In this document: in pieces, positions 47,240-58,172 of the stretch
How the letters are laid out: each line of letters begins with the position of its first letter
Numbering within the stretch: position 1 is the stretch's first letter
Source: an uncultured Acidiferrobacteraceae bacterium
GTDB lineage: Bacteria > Pseudomonadota > Gammaproteobacteria > Acidiferrobacterales > SZUA-150
Assembly: GCA_913009895.1 (NCBI GenBank)
Contig: CAJVXY010000016.1
Coordinates: 1 to 61,353, forward strand
DNA: 61,353 bases
Direction of reading: 5' to 3'
Program-made: the position numbers and the translations under genes
Notes under the pieces: model-generated
The model's database searches: none
Seen by the model: only the letters and a program-made list of their open reading frames with translations
Told to the model about the DNA's origin: nothing

Positions 47240-47269
47240 GTCTTGTTTCGCTAGTCTTGTTTTTCCAAT

Positions 47270-48049
47270 TTATTTTCCCAGCGCGATTGTACTGAAACCA
47301 CCATCCACATAGGTAATTTCTCCTGTAATACCTGAGGCAAGATCAGAGCACAAAAACGCTGCAGTATTACCAACTTCATCGATAGTCACACTACGGCGTA
47401 GTGGTGCGTTGTCATCATAAAAAGCCATAATCGTTCTGAAATCGCCAATACCAGCAGCTGCCAGTGTCTTGATTGGCCCTGCCGATATACCGTTGACCCG
47501 AATGCCTTCGGGACCCAGCGCACTGGCAAGGTACCGTACATTGGCTTCCAGGCTGGCCTTGGCGAGCCCCATCACATTATAATTGGTCATGGATCTGACA
47601 GCGCCGATATAGCTTAGTGTCAGTAAGCTGCCATTTCGGCCTTGCATCATATTCCTGCCTGCCTTCGCCAGTGCTGCAAAGCTGTAAGAGCTGATTTCAT
47701 GGGCAATTTTGAAGCCCTCGCGTGTTACTGCATCAACGTAAGACCCTGATAATTGTTCTCTTGGCGCAAAAGCCACTGAATGGATGATAATGTCGAGACC
47801 ATCCCAGTAATCATCAAGATGAGAAAAAACCTTTTCAATTTCTTCATCGCTGGCTACATCACAGGGCAGGACAATATCTGAATCTACCTGGGCGGCAACC
47901 TTTTCAACACGTTGTTTGAGTTTTTCATTTTGATAGGTAAAGGCAAGCTCAGCCCCTTCCCGGTGCATGGCTTTGGCAATACCCCAGGCAATCGATCGCT
48001 CACCTGCCACTCCGACAATCAGAGCCCGCTTACCTTTTAAAAATCCCAT
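47270..48049 (-). CDS. fabI: Enoyl-[acyl-carrier-protein] reductase (NADH)
   Basis: The 259-residue short-chain dehydrogenase performs the last reduction of fatty-acid elongation. It begins [23 protein letters not shown], with the FabI-type nucleotide loop and a [17 protein letters not shown] catalytic Tyr-x6-Lys. It is the target of triclosan-type inhibitors. It is the typical neighbour of ppiD and of the oligopeptide ABC system in several gammaproteobacteria. Confidence 0.98.
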   Translation of the reverse strand: MGFLKGKRALIVGVAGERSIAWGIAKAMHREGAELAFTYQNEKLKQRVEKVAAQVDSDIVLPCDVASDEEIEKVFSHLDDYWDGLDIIIHSVAFAPREQLSGSYVDAVTREGFKIAHEISSYSFAALAKAGRNMMQGRNGSLLTLSYIGAVRSMTNYNVMGLAKASLEANVRYLASALGPEGIRVNGISAGPIKTLAAAGIGDFRTIMAFYDDNAPLRRSVTIDEVGNTAAFLCSDLASGITGEITYVDGGFSTIALGK

Positions 48050-48230
48050 AAAAATTCCCCTGAAAAAGCACCTGAAATTGTATTTGGCGCGATATGTCTT
48101 TTGTGCATTCTAACCGGAAGGGCGCGCCAGCTCCAGTTTCACCGCTGGCTGCTATTTAATGGTGTGAATTTGGTATCCAGAAGCTTGGCAGTTATGATGG
48201 CAAGGTGACAAATGTTTATTATAAATTATA

Positions 48231-50375
48231 GTGTATTTTTATAAAGTCCTAATCGTAAGCATCCTTACCGGTTTGACATCGGTTGTTCAGGCGCAATGGA
48301 ACAACCCGTATCCTGCGGCTTCAGCCGGTAAAAATATTATGTATTCGTTTTTTAGAGAACGGCCGAAAACACTGGATCCAGCAAGATCTTATAGCTCCAA
48401 TGAGTATATATTTGTTGCCCAAATATATGAACCGCCGTTTCAGTACAGTTACCTGAAGCGTCCTTATGAGCTGGAGCCGCTCACCGCCGTCAGTGTACCC
48501 ACGCCAGTTTACCTGGATAAAAAAAACCGGCGATTACCTGCAAACGCAGACAAAGAAAAAATAGCGTATAGCGTATACCGGGTACGACTAAAAAAAGGCA
48601 TTCAATATCAGCCCCATCCGGCGTTTGCAGAAAAGGACGACGGGACGTTGTACTACGATGGTGTTGACAAAAATGCCCTGGATAAAATCGATGATATTGC
48701 CGGATTTAAAAAGCAGGGCTCAAGAGAGTTAATCGCAAGCGATTATATCTACCAGATAAAACGTTTGGCCAATCCATCTTTGCAAAGCCCAATCTATGGT
48801 CTCATGAGCCAGTATATAGTCGGGTTAAAAGATTTGCGCACACGTTTACTTGATGCCAAAAAAACTACAGGTAATCCGGATCTCGAAAAGTTTTCTTTAA
48901 GTGGTGTCAAACTTATTGACAGGTATACCTATGAAATAAAAATTAAAGGAAAATATCCCCAGTTTATTTTTTGGATGGCCATGCCTTTTTTTTCGCCCAT
49001 GCCCCCCGAAGCCGATAGATTCTTTTCGCAACCAGGTATGAAAGATAAAAATCTTACGCTTGACTGGTATGCCGTTGGCACCGGTGCCTATATGCTGACA
49101 GTCAATGATCCAAATCGAAAAATGGTACTGGCGCGTAACCCAAACTATCACGAGGAAACCTATCCAGCCCAGGGTGAAAAAAATGACCAACAGGCAGGTT
49201 TGTTAAAAGATGCCGGTAAATTACTGCCCTTCATTGATCGAATCGAATTCAGTCTTGAAAAAGAAGGCATACCGAACTGGAATAAGTTTATGCAAGGGTA
49301 TTATGATCAGTCTGGTATTAGTGCTGAAGCATTTGATCAGGCCGTCCAGTTTACCCGGGGAGGTGATACTGAGATAACCAATGAGATGAAAGAACGCGGT
49401 ATAAAATTATCTACCAGCGTCGCGACATCAGTTTATTATTTTGGTTTTAACATGCTGGACCCGGTCGTTGGTGGGTCCAGCGAGCGGGCGAGAAAGCTCA
49501 GGCAAGCCATATCCATTGCAATTGATTTTGAAGAATTTATATCAATATTTCGTAATGGACGAGGATTGGCGGCCCAAAGCCCGATCCCGCCTGGTATATT
49601 TGGCGCTTCTGATGGCAAGAAGGGTCTTAATGACTACATATACGACTGGGTGGACGGAAAGAAAAAGAGAAAAAATATCCTGGCTGCAAAAAAACTTTTG
49701 GCTGAGGCGGGCTACCCGGAAGGGTTCGACAGGAAGAACGGCCAGAAACTCCTGCTGCACTACGACACAAGCGGTACTAGTCCCGAAGAGAAATCGAGAC
49801 TGGACTGGATAAGAAAACAATTCAAGAAACTTAATATTGAGCTTGTAATTAGAAATACGGACTATAATCGTTTTCAGGAAAAAATGCGCAAAGGCACAGC
49901 GCAAATGTACATGTGGGGGTGGAATGCAGACTACCCCGATCCTGAGAATTTCTTATTTTTACTATATGGCCCTAACAAGAAGGTTGGCCTGAATGGAGAG
50001 AATGCATCGAATTATGATAACCCTGCATTCAATCGTTTATTTGAAAAAATGAAAGATATGGAAAATGGCCCGGAAAGACTATCCCTGATTAACAGCATGC
50101 TTGAAATAGTGCGCAGGGATGCGCCATGGTCATGGGGTTTTTTCCCAAAGGATTTTTCTTTGCAACATGCCTGGGTTAAGAATAGAAAATCAAATCTTAT
50201 GGCAAACAATACGCTAAAATATTTAAGACTGGACCCAGAGCTTCGTGAAATAAAAAGAGAAAAATGGAACAAGCCCGTGGCGTGGCCGTTATTAATCTTT
50301 ATTTTATTATTAATCGCAAGCATTATTCCTGCCGTGATAGCTTATCGAAAACATGAGCGCCAGGCCGCACTATGA
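48231..50375 (+). CDS. ABC transporter substrate-binding protein, C-terminally membrane-anchored
   Basis: The 714-residue protein is a family 5 (peptide/oligopeptide) binding protein: GTG start, signal peptide (to about residue 21), FFRERPKTLDPARS, later DYNRFQEKMRKG and the WGWNADYPDPENFLFLLYG signature. Unlike typical members it ends in a hydrophobic segment (about 685-705) followed by RKHERQ, which would fix it to the inner membrane facing out. The length is larger than OppA (~545). It overlaps the first permease gene by four bases. Confidence 0.88.
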   Translation: MYFYKVLIVSILTGLTSVVQAQWNNPYPAASAGKNIMYSFFRERPKTLDPARSYSSNEYIFVAQIYEPPFQYSYLKRPYELEPLTAVSVPTPVYLDKKNRRLPANADKEKIAYSVYRVRLKKGIQYQPHPAFAEKDDGTLYYDGVDKNALDKIDDIAGFKKQGSRELIASDYIYQIKRLANPSLQSPIYGLMSQYIVGLKDLRTRLLDAKKTTGNPDLEKFSLSGVKLIDRYTYEIKIKGKYPQFIFWMAMPFFSPMPPEADRFFSQPGMKDKNLTLDWYAVGTGAYMLTVNDPNRKMVLARNPNYHEETYPAQGEKNDQQAGLLKDAGKLLPFIDRIEFSLEKEGIPNWNKFMQGYYDQSGISAEAFDQAVQFTRGGDTEITNEMKERGIKLSTSVATSVYYFGFNMLDPVVGGSSERARKLRQAISIAIDFEEFISIFRNGRGLAAQSPIPPGIFGASDGKKGLNDYIYDWVDGKKKRKNILAAKKLLAEAGYPEGFDRKNGQKLLLHYDTSGTSPEEKSRLDWIRKQFKKLNIELVIRNTDYNRFQEKMRKGTAQMYMWGWNADYPDPENFLFLLYGPNKKVGLNGENASNYDNPAFNRLFEKMKDMENGPERLSLINSMLEIVRRDAPWSWGFFPKDFSLQHAWVKNRKSNLMANNTLKYLRLDPELREIKREKWNKPVAWPLLIFILLLIASIIPAVIAYRKHERQAAL

Positions 50376-51349
50376 TCGCCTATATTATTCGCCGTCTTTT
50401 CTATGCCATCCCAATATTGATTGGCGTTAATCTTTTAACTTTTACATTATTTTTTATGGTCAACTCACCAGATGATATGGCCCGGGTCCATCTGGGCGTT
50501 AAACGAGTTACACCAGAGGCAATTGAGTTATGGAAAGCAGATCGTGGTTATGACAAGCCGTTACTCTATAACAGTAAAGAAAAAGGAATACGGTCGTTAA
50601 GCAATACAATATTTTTTCAACATTCAGTTAGTTTGTTTGTCCTGGACTTTGGCCGTGCCGATGACGGCAGGGATATTGGCAGGGACATACGACAGCGCAT
50701 GTGGCCAAGCCTGGCAATTGCAGTGCCCACTTTTATTGTTGGTATATTATTAAATATCACCTTTGCAATGTTATTGGCATTTTTTCGTGGTACCTATGTT
50801 GACGTATGGGGCGTTGTATTGAGCGTTGCGATGATGTCAATATCGATTATGTTCTACATAATCCTGGGACAATTGATAATGAGCAAGCTTTGGCACCTGG
50901 TGCCAATTTCCGGTTACGACACAGGATTAAGGGCGTTAAAATTTTTAATCTTACCGGTACTTATTGGAATAGTTAGCGGTATTGGCGCTGGCAGCAGGTT
51001 ATATCGTACATTTTACCTGGAAGAAATAAACAAGGATTACGTGCGCACAGCCCGTGCCAAGGGTTTGTCTTCATTGCAGGTGTTATTCAAACATGTGCTT
51101 AGAAATGCCATGGTACCTATATTAACAGGCGTTGTCGCAATCATCCCTTTATTATTTATGGGCAGTCTTGTAATGGAATCATTTTTTGGTATTCCAGGCC
51201 TGGGGAGTTATACGATAGACGCAATAAACCAACAGGATTTTGCAATCGTGCGGGCCATGGTTTTCCTGGGGTCACTACTTTATATTTTTGGCCTGGTGTT
51301 AACAGATATCAGTTATACGCTTGTAGATCCGAGAGTACGACTGGAATGA
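50372..51349 (+). CDS. Oligopeptide ABC transporter permease (DppB/YejB type)
   Basis: A 325-residue permease with six membrane segments. It opens MIAYIIRRLFYAIPILIGVN and carries the EAA loop (DYVRTARAKGLSSLQVLFKHVLRNA), which contacts the ATPase. Overlap with the binding-protein gene (ATGA) indicates coupling. Related transporters take up peptides or microcin-like compounds. Confidence 0.93.
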   Translation: MIAYIIRRLFYAIPILIGVNLLTFTLFFMVNSPDDMARVHLGVKRVTPEAIELWKADRGYDKPLLYNSKEKGIRSLSNTIFFQHSVSLFVLDFGRADDGRDIGRDIRQRMWPSLAIAVPTFIVGILLNITFAMLLAFFRGTYVDVWGVVLSVAMMSISIMFYIILGQLIMSKLWHLVPISGYDTGLRALKFLILPVLIGIVSGIGAGSRLYRTFYLEEINKDYVRTARAKGLSSLQVLFKHVLRNAMVPILTGVVAIIPLLFMGSLVMESFFGIPGLGSYTIDAINQQDFAIVRAMVFLGSLLYIFGLVLTDISYTLVDPRVRLE

Positions 51350-51362
51350 GGACGCACCTGTT

Positions 51363-52802
51363 TTGCTAGATTTTACATTTAAAATACTGGTCACAGATGC
51401 ATTGTTGTATATTTTGGTTACAGCAATAATCATATTTATTGTTTATGCACGCAAACATGAACACCTGAGTGCACCGTGGCGACAAATTAAAAATAAAAAA
51501 CTGGCCATGTCCTCTTTTGTTATATTACTTTTTTTTGTAATAACCGGTTTTCTGGATTCAATACATATCAGGCAAGAAATCAAGATAGATACTGAAAGTA
51601 AAACCCAGCAACAAGTCGTGCAGTATTCAAGTGAGGTATTGAGCCTGCTTGATTTGCTCCTGACCAAACTGAGGGTACAGACAGAGAAGACGTACTCGGC
51701 ACCATTTGCGATACATAGTTTTACCAAAGAGGTTACTGATGACCAGCAGGGAAAGCCGAAACTTTATTATCCCCGGCTTAAATATGGCGGTGCCCATTTG
51801 CAGGCACAGGATTCCCGAATTTATGATATCGGTAAAAGATTACTGTGGGCGTTATTCTGGACATTGTTAGTAATTGTATTGTGTATTCTTCTGGTTGCTA
51901 AATTCGTTGTCTCAAAAAATGATAATAAAAATGAAAAAACCAACCTAAACACCAAACTAAAAACTGTCCTGAGTGGCAATACCAGTACGCCATGGCTGAC
52001 CATTTTGCTGGTAATGTCGATACCGGTCTTTTTTATTGCCTCGCTAGTGGAGCTGGGGCCGTTTTACCATATTATGGGCACCGACCAGGTGGGCAATGAT
52101 GTTTTATATAAAACCATCAAAAGTATTCGCACCGGGCTTTTGATAGGCACCTTGACAACCTTGATCATTTTACCGTTCGCAATAATATTCGGGATCACGG
52201 CGGGTTACTTTCGTGGCTGGGTCGATGATTTAATCCAGTATATTTATACGACCCTGAGTTCTATACCCAGCGTACTGCTTATTGCGGCTGCAATATTAAG
52301 CCTGGAAGTTTATATGACGAATAATCCGCAATCGTTTACAACATTAATTGACCGTTCAGATACCAGGTTGCTCTTTTTGGTGATGATTTTGGGCGTCATG
52401 AGCTGGACCGGTCTCTGTCGCTTATTGCGGGCAGAAACCATGAAAATCAGGGAGCTGGATTATATCCAGGCAGCTAACTCGTTAGGCGTTCGCCATCGAA
52501 AAATCATGTCACGACATATTTTCCCTAACCTGATGCACATCGTACTTATTACCGTGGTCCTTGATTTCAGTGGCCTGGTGCTTGCTGAAGCAGTCTTGTC
52601 TTATATTGGCGTTGGCGTTGATCCAACCATGGATAGCTGGGGCAACATGATCAATGGTGCCCGTCTTGAGATGGCGCGCGAGCCCCTGGTCTGGTGGAAT
52701 CTTACAGCGGCATTCGTGTTTATGTTTATCCTGGTGTTAGCAGCAAATATTTTTTCGGATGCCGTGCGAGACGCGTTAGATCCCCGGTTACGGAAGGCAT
52801 AG
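51363..52802 (+). CDS. Oligopeptide ABC transporter permease (DppC/YejE type), enlarged
   Basis: The 479-residue protein starts at TTG with GAGGA upstream. The C-terminal ~250 residues are a standard DppC-type permease (MGTDQVGNDVLYK; EAA loop LDYIQAANSLGVRHRKIMSRHIFPN). The N-terminal ~220 residues add about three membrane helices and a polar loop (residues 70-150). YejE has a smaller version of this extension. It is the partner of the first permease. Confidence 0.9.
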   Translation: MLDFTFKILVTDALLYILVTAIIIFIVYARKHEHLSAPWRQIKNKKLAMSSFVILLFFVITGFLDSIHIRQEIKIDTESKTQQQVVQYSSEVLSLLDLLLTKLRVQTEKTYSAPFAIHSFTKEVTDDQQGKPKLYYPRLKYGGAHLQAQDSRIYDIGKRLLWALFWTLLVIVLCILLVAKFVVSKNDNKNEKTNLNTKLKTVLSGNTSTPWLTILLVMSIPVFFIASLVELGPFYHIMGTDQVGNDVLYKTIKSIRTGLLIGTLTTLIILPFAIIFGITAGYFRGWVDDLIQYIYTTLSSIPSVLLIAAAILSLEVYMTNNPQSFTTLIDRSDTRLLFLVMILGVMSWTGLCRLLRAETMKIRELDYIQAANSLGVRHRKIMSRHIFPNLMHIVLITVVLDFSGLVLAEAVLSYIGVGVDPTMDSWGNMINGARLEMAREPLVWWNLTAAFVFMFILVLAANIFSDAVRDALDPRLRKA

Positions 52803-52804
52803 GC

Positions 52805-54877
52805 ATGGCGCTGGCAGACAATAATAAAACGCTTGAGGTAAAAGCACTAAAAACATGGATTGATACCGAGGGCGGTATTATTCACGCGGTTGATGGTGTC
52901 TCATTTAATATCAGGCCAGGCGAAACATTGGCCATACTTGGCGAATCAGGTTGCGGTAAGTCATTGACTGCATTATCTATTTTGCAATTAATACCAAAAC
53001 CGGCAGGAAGAATAGTATCTGGCAAAGTTATGTTCTCCGGAGAAAACTTGCTGGAAAAATCAGAACAAGATATGCGTGAGATCCGTGGCAGGCGAATTGC
53101 GATGATTTTCCAGGAACCACAAAGTTCACTTAACCCGGTAATGACTATTGGTCAACAAATAAAAGAAGTCTTGCCCGATAGAAGAAATAAATCTGCCATT
53201 GAAATAAATAAAGATATTGTCGGCCTGCTGGATTCTGTTGGCATGTCAGATTCAGCCAGGCGAATTAAAGAATATCCTCATCAGCTCTCCGGCGGCATGA
53301 AACAACGGGCCATGATTGCCATGGCGCTTGCAAGTAAGCCAGATATATTAATTGCCGATGAACCGACCACGGCACTTGATGTCACTATCCAGTCCCAGAT
53401 ACTTAACTTGCTTGCCAGGCTGAAAAAAGAAAATAACATGTCCATCCTGCTAATTACGCACGATCTTGGTGTGGTTTCGCAAATGGCTGACCGGGTGCTG
53501 TTGATGTATGCCGGTGAGGCAGTCGAAGATGCAGACGCGGTAAACTTTTTTGTTGCTGCAAGACATCCTTATGCACAAAAATTATTTCAATCAATACCGG
53601 ATAGATCAAAGCGAAAAAAAAAGTTGGACATTATTCCTGGTATGGTTCCAACTTATGCAGGAGATTATCAAGGTTGCCGATTTGCAGAACGTTGCGACAA
53701 GGCATGGGACTTATGTTTCCAGGAGAAGCCCCAGTGGCGTTCGCAGGATGAAAATGGTGTGCGATGCCATTTGTACAACGACACACTTGAACTGCAAGAT
53801 ACGTTAAATAAAAAAATAGAACAGGAATTTGTAACTACTGACGAAAAAGTAACCAGGGAAGAAATATTACTTGATGTAAAACAGTTAAAAGTTCATTTCC
53901 CGATCCATAAAGGCATTTTCCGCAGGGTAGTAGGGCATGTAAAAGCCGTGGACGGTATCTCCCTTAAAGTTGGTCGCGGCAGGACCGTCGCTATTGTTGG
54001 AGAATCGGGTTGTGGAAAAACAACAGCAGGTAAGGCGATTTTACAGCTCATCAAACCCACCTCGGGAGAGGTTATTTACGATGGTGCGAGCCTTACGAAA
54101 ATGGCAGGAAACGAACTGAGACAGTTACGCAAAAATTTTCAAATAATTTTTCAGGATCCTTACGCCTCTCTTAATCCAAGAATGCTTGTGGGAGAAAGTA
54201 TCGCAGAGGGTTTGCACGCGTTAAAGCTGGAAAGCTCAAAAGAGACGATACAAAAACGAGTTAAAAAAATACTGACCCAGGTGGGCATGCCAGAAGAAGC
54301 CTATGCACGTTACCCCCATGAGTTTTCAGGCGGTCAAAGGCAGCGTATCAGCATCGCCAGGGCGCTGGCCGTTAACCCTGAATTAATTGTTTGTGATGAA
54401 CCAACCAGTGCCCTGGATGTGTCGGTGCAGGCACAAATTCTGAATTTACTAAATGATTTACAACGTGAACTATCTTTGAGCTACTTGTTTATCACCCATG
54501 ATATTTCTGTCGTAGAATATCTTGCCCATGAAGTGGCGGTGATGTACCTGGGCAGGATAGTAGAGTTTGGCACGGCTGCGGATATTCTGGATAATGCCCT
54601 TCATCCTTATACCCAGGCGTTATTATCGGCTGTTCCTGTCATTTCTAGAATTGGTAATGCAGGTAATGCTGGTCATAAAGATGGCACGCAGTTTTTATTG
54701 GCTGGTGACATTCCCTCACCCAGCAACCCCCCAGCAGGCTGTCACTTTCATGTCCGTTGCCCACAGGCAACCGAAATATGCCGTCAACAATATCCCGGGC
54801 AGACCCGCGTCACCGGGTCACACACGGTATTTTGCCACTTGTTTGAGTCAGCCCCTGAGTTAACCGGGCAAAACTAG
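52805..54877 (+). CDS. ABC transporter fused double ATPase (DppD-DppF / YejF type)
   Basis: A single 690-residue protein with two nucleotide-binding domains. Domain 1: Walker A GESGCGKS (about 46), signature LSGGMKQR, Walker [13 protein letters not shown], then the oligopeptide-type C-terminal Cys cluster. Domain 2: Walker A GESGCGKT (about 399), [16 protein letters not shown], Walker [12 protein letters not shown], then a second Cys-rich end ([14 protein letters not shown]). ATG 52805 is chosen, two bases after the permease stop. It energises the two permeases. Confidence 0.94.
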   Translation: MALADNNKTLEVKALKTWIDTEGGIIHAVDGVSFNIRPGETLAILGESGCGKSLTALSILQLIPKPAGRIVSGKVMFSGENLLEKSEQDMREIRGRRIAMIFQEPQSSLNPVMTIGQQIKEVLPDRRNKSAIEINKDIVGLLDSVGMSDSARRIKEYPHQLSGGMKQRAMIAMALASKPDILIADEPTTALDVTIQSQILNLLARLKKENNMSILLITHDLGVVSQMADRVLLMYAGEAVEDADAVNFFVAARHPYAQKLFQSIPDRSKRKKKLDIIPGMVPTYAGDYQGCRFAERCDKAWDLCFQEKPQWRSQDENGVRCHLYNDTLELQDTLNKKIEQEFVTTDEKVTREEILLDVKQLKVHFPIHKGIFRRVVGHVKAVDGISLKVGRGRTVAIVGESGCGKTTAGKAILQLIKPTSGEVIYDGASLTKMAGNELRQLRKNFQIIFQDPYASLNPRMLVGESIAEGLHALKLESSKETIQKRVKKILTQVGMPEEAYARYPHEFSGGQRQRISIARALAVNPELIVCDEPTSALDVSVQAQILNLLNDLQRELSLSYLFITHDISVVEYLAHEVAVMYLGRIVEFGTAADILDNALHPYTQALLSAVPVISRIGNAGNAGHKDGTQFLLAGDIPSPSNPPAGCHFHVRCPQATEICRQQYPGQTRVTGSHTVFCHLFESAPELTGQN

Positions 54878-55014
54878 TGCCATTAAATTTAGTTCTGTTT
54901 TTAGCAGGCACGAAAAAACCTCAAGTAAACCCCTGCACACCTGAGTACACCTGGAATGGGCGTGTTAGCGTTACCGATTTTAATTACAAGTAACGATTAA
55001 TCCAGGCTTAACTA

Positions 55015-56268
55015 TTACGATGGCCCGGCCACGTTAAAACGTGCTTCTTCAGGAAGCGTTTCCAGGGCAGCTAAAAGCGCGTTTTCTGGATCTGTAACAT
55101 AGCTATTTGACTTGTCCCAAACATAACCAGCCAGCACCGAGCAAATACGATCCTTAATAGCGGCAGGTTTATTTTTATAGAAAAATAACCACTGCAGCTC
55201 TCCCGTGTACCATGCCTTTACATATTGACGGAAGCAGTCCACTCCGCCTGACAGGTAGTCTGCATAATCTTTTTGAATATCCACACTTTCGTTATTTAGA
55301 AACTTTCCCACCACCTCCTGGGCTTTATATGCCGACTCAACAGCAAGGGTGACGCCGGATGAGAAAACAGGGTCAAGAAACTCGGTCGCGTTGCCCAAAA
55401 GAATATACCTGTCTCCGCAAAGTTTTTTAATGCCGATGGAATAACCTTCGATTTTTTTAGATGGCATCGTGAATTCCATTTTGGCCAGTCTCTTTTTCAA
55501 AGATGGCTCTTGTAAAAGCAGGCTTTTAAGTTTTGCATCATCATCTGCGCCAGCGGCCTGGTTAAACACCTCTGGTAATGCCACGACCCCTACCGAGGTA
55601 GTGCCATTTGAGAAGGGTATGACCCAAATCCATCCCCCCTGTGGCAAGGTCACGATCCATATGTATCCTTCGTCATAATCTGGCGGACGCAGGTCATTTT
55701 TTATATGGGTAAAAATCGATATACGATACTCAAGGTCTGAGGGAGTATTAAGATTAAGAAGTTTTGGTAAAACTCTTCCATAACCACTTCCGTCTAAAAC
55801 AAACTTGGCCTTGATGCGCGCCTGTTTTTGGTCCCCGGTGTCTTGATAGCTAATGATGGCGCCATCATCTGTAAACTCAACGCCGGTTACCTCTTTTTTG
55901 TAGCGGATGTCTGCCCCTTTCTCCTGGGCAGCGTCAGCCAGGGCCTTGTCGAATTCGCTTCTCGGAACCTGGTAGGAGTAATCCCAGCCGCCATGACTGG
56001 TTTCGGCAAAATTAAACTGTTCTCTTGTTTCCCCGCGAAAGAAAACCGCACCCCCTTTTTTCATGAAGTTGCATTTTTCAATGGCTTTATGGAGACCCAC
56101 TTTTTGGAGGATATCATTGCACCTGGGAAGCAACGATTCACCGATGACGAATCTTGGGAAAACTTCTTTTTCGAGTATCGTTACCCGTTTGCCTTGATTT
56201 AAAAGGCCCGCCGCCGCTACGGCGCCAGACGGACCTGCGCCTATGATTAGTACGTCAGTATCTTCCAT
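55015..56268 (-). CDS. FAD-dependent oxidoreductase, flavin halogenase-like
   Basis: The 417-residue protein has the N-terminal FAD motif IIGAGPSGAVAAAGLL, the GESLLPRC segment, a Lys in the NFMKKGGAVF loop (in the region of the catalytic Lys of halogenases), and the motif W-I-W-V-I-P. W-x-W-x-I-P is the hallmark of flavin-dependent halogenases, where it blocks monooxygenation. It also has DPVFSSGVTLAVESAY. The group includes geranylgeranyl reductase-like relatives, so halogenation is a hypothesis. No flavin reductase or biosynthesis genes are adjacent. A good ribosome site (AGGAG) precedes it. Confidence 0.8.
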   Translation of the reverse strand: MEDTDVLIIGAGPSGAVAAAGLLNQGKRVTILEKEVFPRFVIGESLLPRCNDILQKVGLHKAIEKCNFMKKGGAVFFRGETREQFNFAETSHGGWDYSYQVPRSEFDKALADAAQEKGADIRYKKEVTGVEFTDDGAIISYQDTGDQKQARIKAKFVLDGSGYGRVLPKLLNLNTPSDLEYRISIFTHIKNDLRPPDYDEGYIWIVTLPQGGWIWVIPFSNGTTSVGVVALPEVFNQAAGADDDAKLKSLLLQEPSLKKRLAKMEFTMPSKKIEGYSIGIKKLCGDRYILLGNATEFLDPVFSSGVTLAVESAYKAQEVVGKFLNNESVDIQKDYADYLSGGVDCFRQYVKAWYTGELQWLFFYKNKPAAIKDRICSVLAGYVWDKSNSYVTDPENALLAALETLPEEARFNVAGPS

Positions 56269-56580
56269 CGATTGATGTCTCCTGTTGTAAAGTATTTTTT
56301 TTGGGTGAGCTACTATCTTAGGGGCGATCTTCCCTTCCCCCTAGACATTAGACAAATGTTATGCCCAAAAAAAAGGCCTATCAAGCGACATAAGTTAGCT
56401 AAACTCATCCCGCTATGACCAAATCCGGGTAAGATTGGTAACCAATGACTTTTATCAAAATTGGTTTTGCAGCAATGTGATGTCACAGGAAGATGTGACC
56501 CTGCCGCATATTTGTATTTAATGGTTCAGCAAATATTTATTATTGGCGGGATAATGTGGGCATTCTGTTAATCAGTAAAT
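56269..56580. other. Intergenic region between the halogenase-like gene and mltD
   Basis: 312 bases upstream of the halogenase-like gene and downstream of mltD. I see no coding sequence, clear terminator or strong repeat. Confidence 0.4.
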
Positions 56581-58101
56581 TTATACCGTCGGCGTCTGCC
56601 CTGGTTTGACCCATATTTCTAATTTTTGACCCAGTTGTAACTTTGAGCGCCTGCTAATTAGATTCCAGCTTGTGATTTGGCCAATGTAGACGCCGTATTT
56701 TACAGCAATGCCCCACAAGGTATCACCTTTGCGAACATTGTGAACGACAACAACAGTGCCTTTAGGCGGTGCCGCTTTTTTTCTGGTATACCTGACTGGC
56801 CTGGTAACATTACCGGCATAAGCTGTGATTGTCCGACTCGAGATTGGTATCAGAAGGTTACTACCCGCCCGGATGCGGTTACTACGGAGTCGATTTGCAC
56901 GTTTGATAGATGAAACACCGACACCATATTTTCTGCCTATGGCGCTCAGGTTATCTCCCTGGCGGACATAATGCCGTCTCCACCTGATCCTGTCTTTATC
57001 CGGAAGTGTTTCCAGGACAGATTTTACGGCCTCTGCTTTGTCTGTGGGTACCAGCAAATGGAAAGGCCCTTGTGGTGCGGTAGCCCAACGTTTAAAGCCG
57101 GGGTTAATATCATATAAATCACCTAGCGCCATGTCAGCTTTTTTTGCGAGAATGCCCAGGTCAATTTGTGACCCGATGTCAACTTGTTTGAAGTAGGGCT
57201 GATTGGGAATTTGGTCAATTGTTATGCCAAATTTTTCTGGATCAGCAATGACATTTGCCAGGGCAATTAACTTGGGCACATAGTTGCGCGTCTCGGCCTT
57301 GAGGGTACGCAGGTCGGTGTAACCGTCATTGCGCCCCTTCTTGCGATTGTAGGCGCGCGCACGTCCGACGCGGCCTTCGCCAGCATTGTAAGCGGCCAGC
57401 GCCAGGGCCCAGTCACCATCAAATTCTTTATGTAGTTTGCCTAAATAATTCAGGGCTGCGTTGGTGGCCGCCATCACGTCCCGACGACCGTCATACCACC
57501 AGTTTCGTTCCAGGCCGTAAAGTTGACCGGTTGAAGGAATAAATTGCCACAAGCCGGAAGCGCGGGCGCGAGAATAGGCATGGGGTTTAAAGGCACTTTC
57601 AATGCCAGGCAAGAGGGCGATTTCCATCGGGTAACCCCGTTTCTCTACTTCCTCGACAATATAAAACAGGTACAGGCGGGCACGGGTTACTAAACGATTC
57701 ATGTATTCCGGATTCCGGGCAAACCATTTTTCGTGACGTTCAATGTAGGGGCTATCCATGGGTGCCAGGGCATAACCGCTGCGCAGTCGATCCCAGAGGT
57801 CATCAAATTGCGGTGTTGCTTGTTCGCTATCGGCCCCTACCTCAGTCTCGGCAAGTGGATTATCAAGTGCCTGGGCCTGGATACGGGTATTGGCAGGTAA
57901 GGTACTTATCTCTATGCCGTCAGGTAATTTCTCAGTTTCCTGGGTTTTATCACCGAGAGAGGCGCAGCTAGACAGCAATGGCAGCAAAAACAGGATAGCA
58001 AATCCTAAAAAAATACGTGTATGGGTCCGTTTTGAGCCAGATAATCCTACGGCTGAAGTTACCGCGGATGATCTTGCGGCAGATAAATAAGAGGCCTGCA
58101 T
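56581..58101 (-). CDS. mltD: Membrane-bound lytic murein transglycosylase D
   Basis: The 506-residue lipoprotein (lipobox LSS-Cys46; the N-terminus may start later) has an SLT domain with the catalytic Glu in LPGIESAFKPHAYSRA and the GLWQFIPSTGQLYGL and AYNAGEGRV motifs. Two C-terminal LysM domains follow (about 375-418, RQGDNLSAIGRKYGV; about 452-498, RKGDTLWGIAVKYGV). It cleaves peptidoglycan to 1,6-anhydro ends. The neighbours follow the E. coli order mltD-gloB-yafS-rnhA-dnaQ. Confidence 0.95.
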   Translation of the reverse strand: MQASYLSAARSSAVTSAVGLSGSKRTHTRIFLGFAILFLLPLLSSCASLGDKTQETEKLPDGIEISTLPANTRIQAQALDNPLAETEVGADSEQATPQFDDLWDRLRSGYALAPMDSPYIERHEKWFARNPEYMNRLVTRARLYLFYIVEEVEKRGYPMEIALLPGIESAFKPHAYSRARASGLWQFIPSTGQLYGLERNWWYDGRRDVMAATNAALNYLGKLHKEFDGDWALALAAYNAGEGRVGRARAYNRKKGRNDGYTDLRTLKAETRNYVPKLIALANVIADPEKFGITIDQIPNQPYFKQVDIGSQIDLGILAKKADMALGDLYDINPGFKRWATAPQGPFHLLVPTDKAEAVKSVLETLPDKDRIRWRRHYVRQGDNLSAIGRKYGVGVSSIKRANRLRSNRIRAGSNLLIPISSRTITAYAGNVTRPVRYTRKKAAPPKGTVVVVHNVRKGDTLWGIAVKYGVYIGQITSWNLISRRSKLQLGQKLEIWVKPGQTPTV

Positions 58102-58172
58102 AGTTTTATTTTTCCTTTTTCTTACAACTAAATACTAGAAATAACTCGAAACTTCGTCAACCTTAAATGTCA

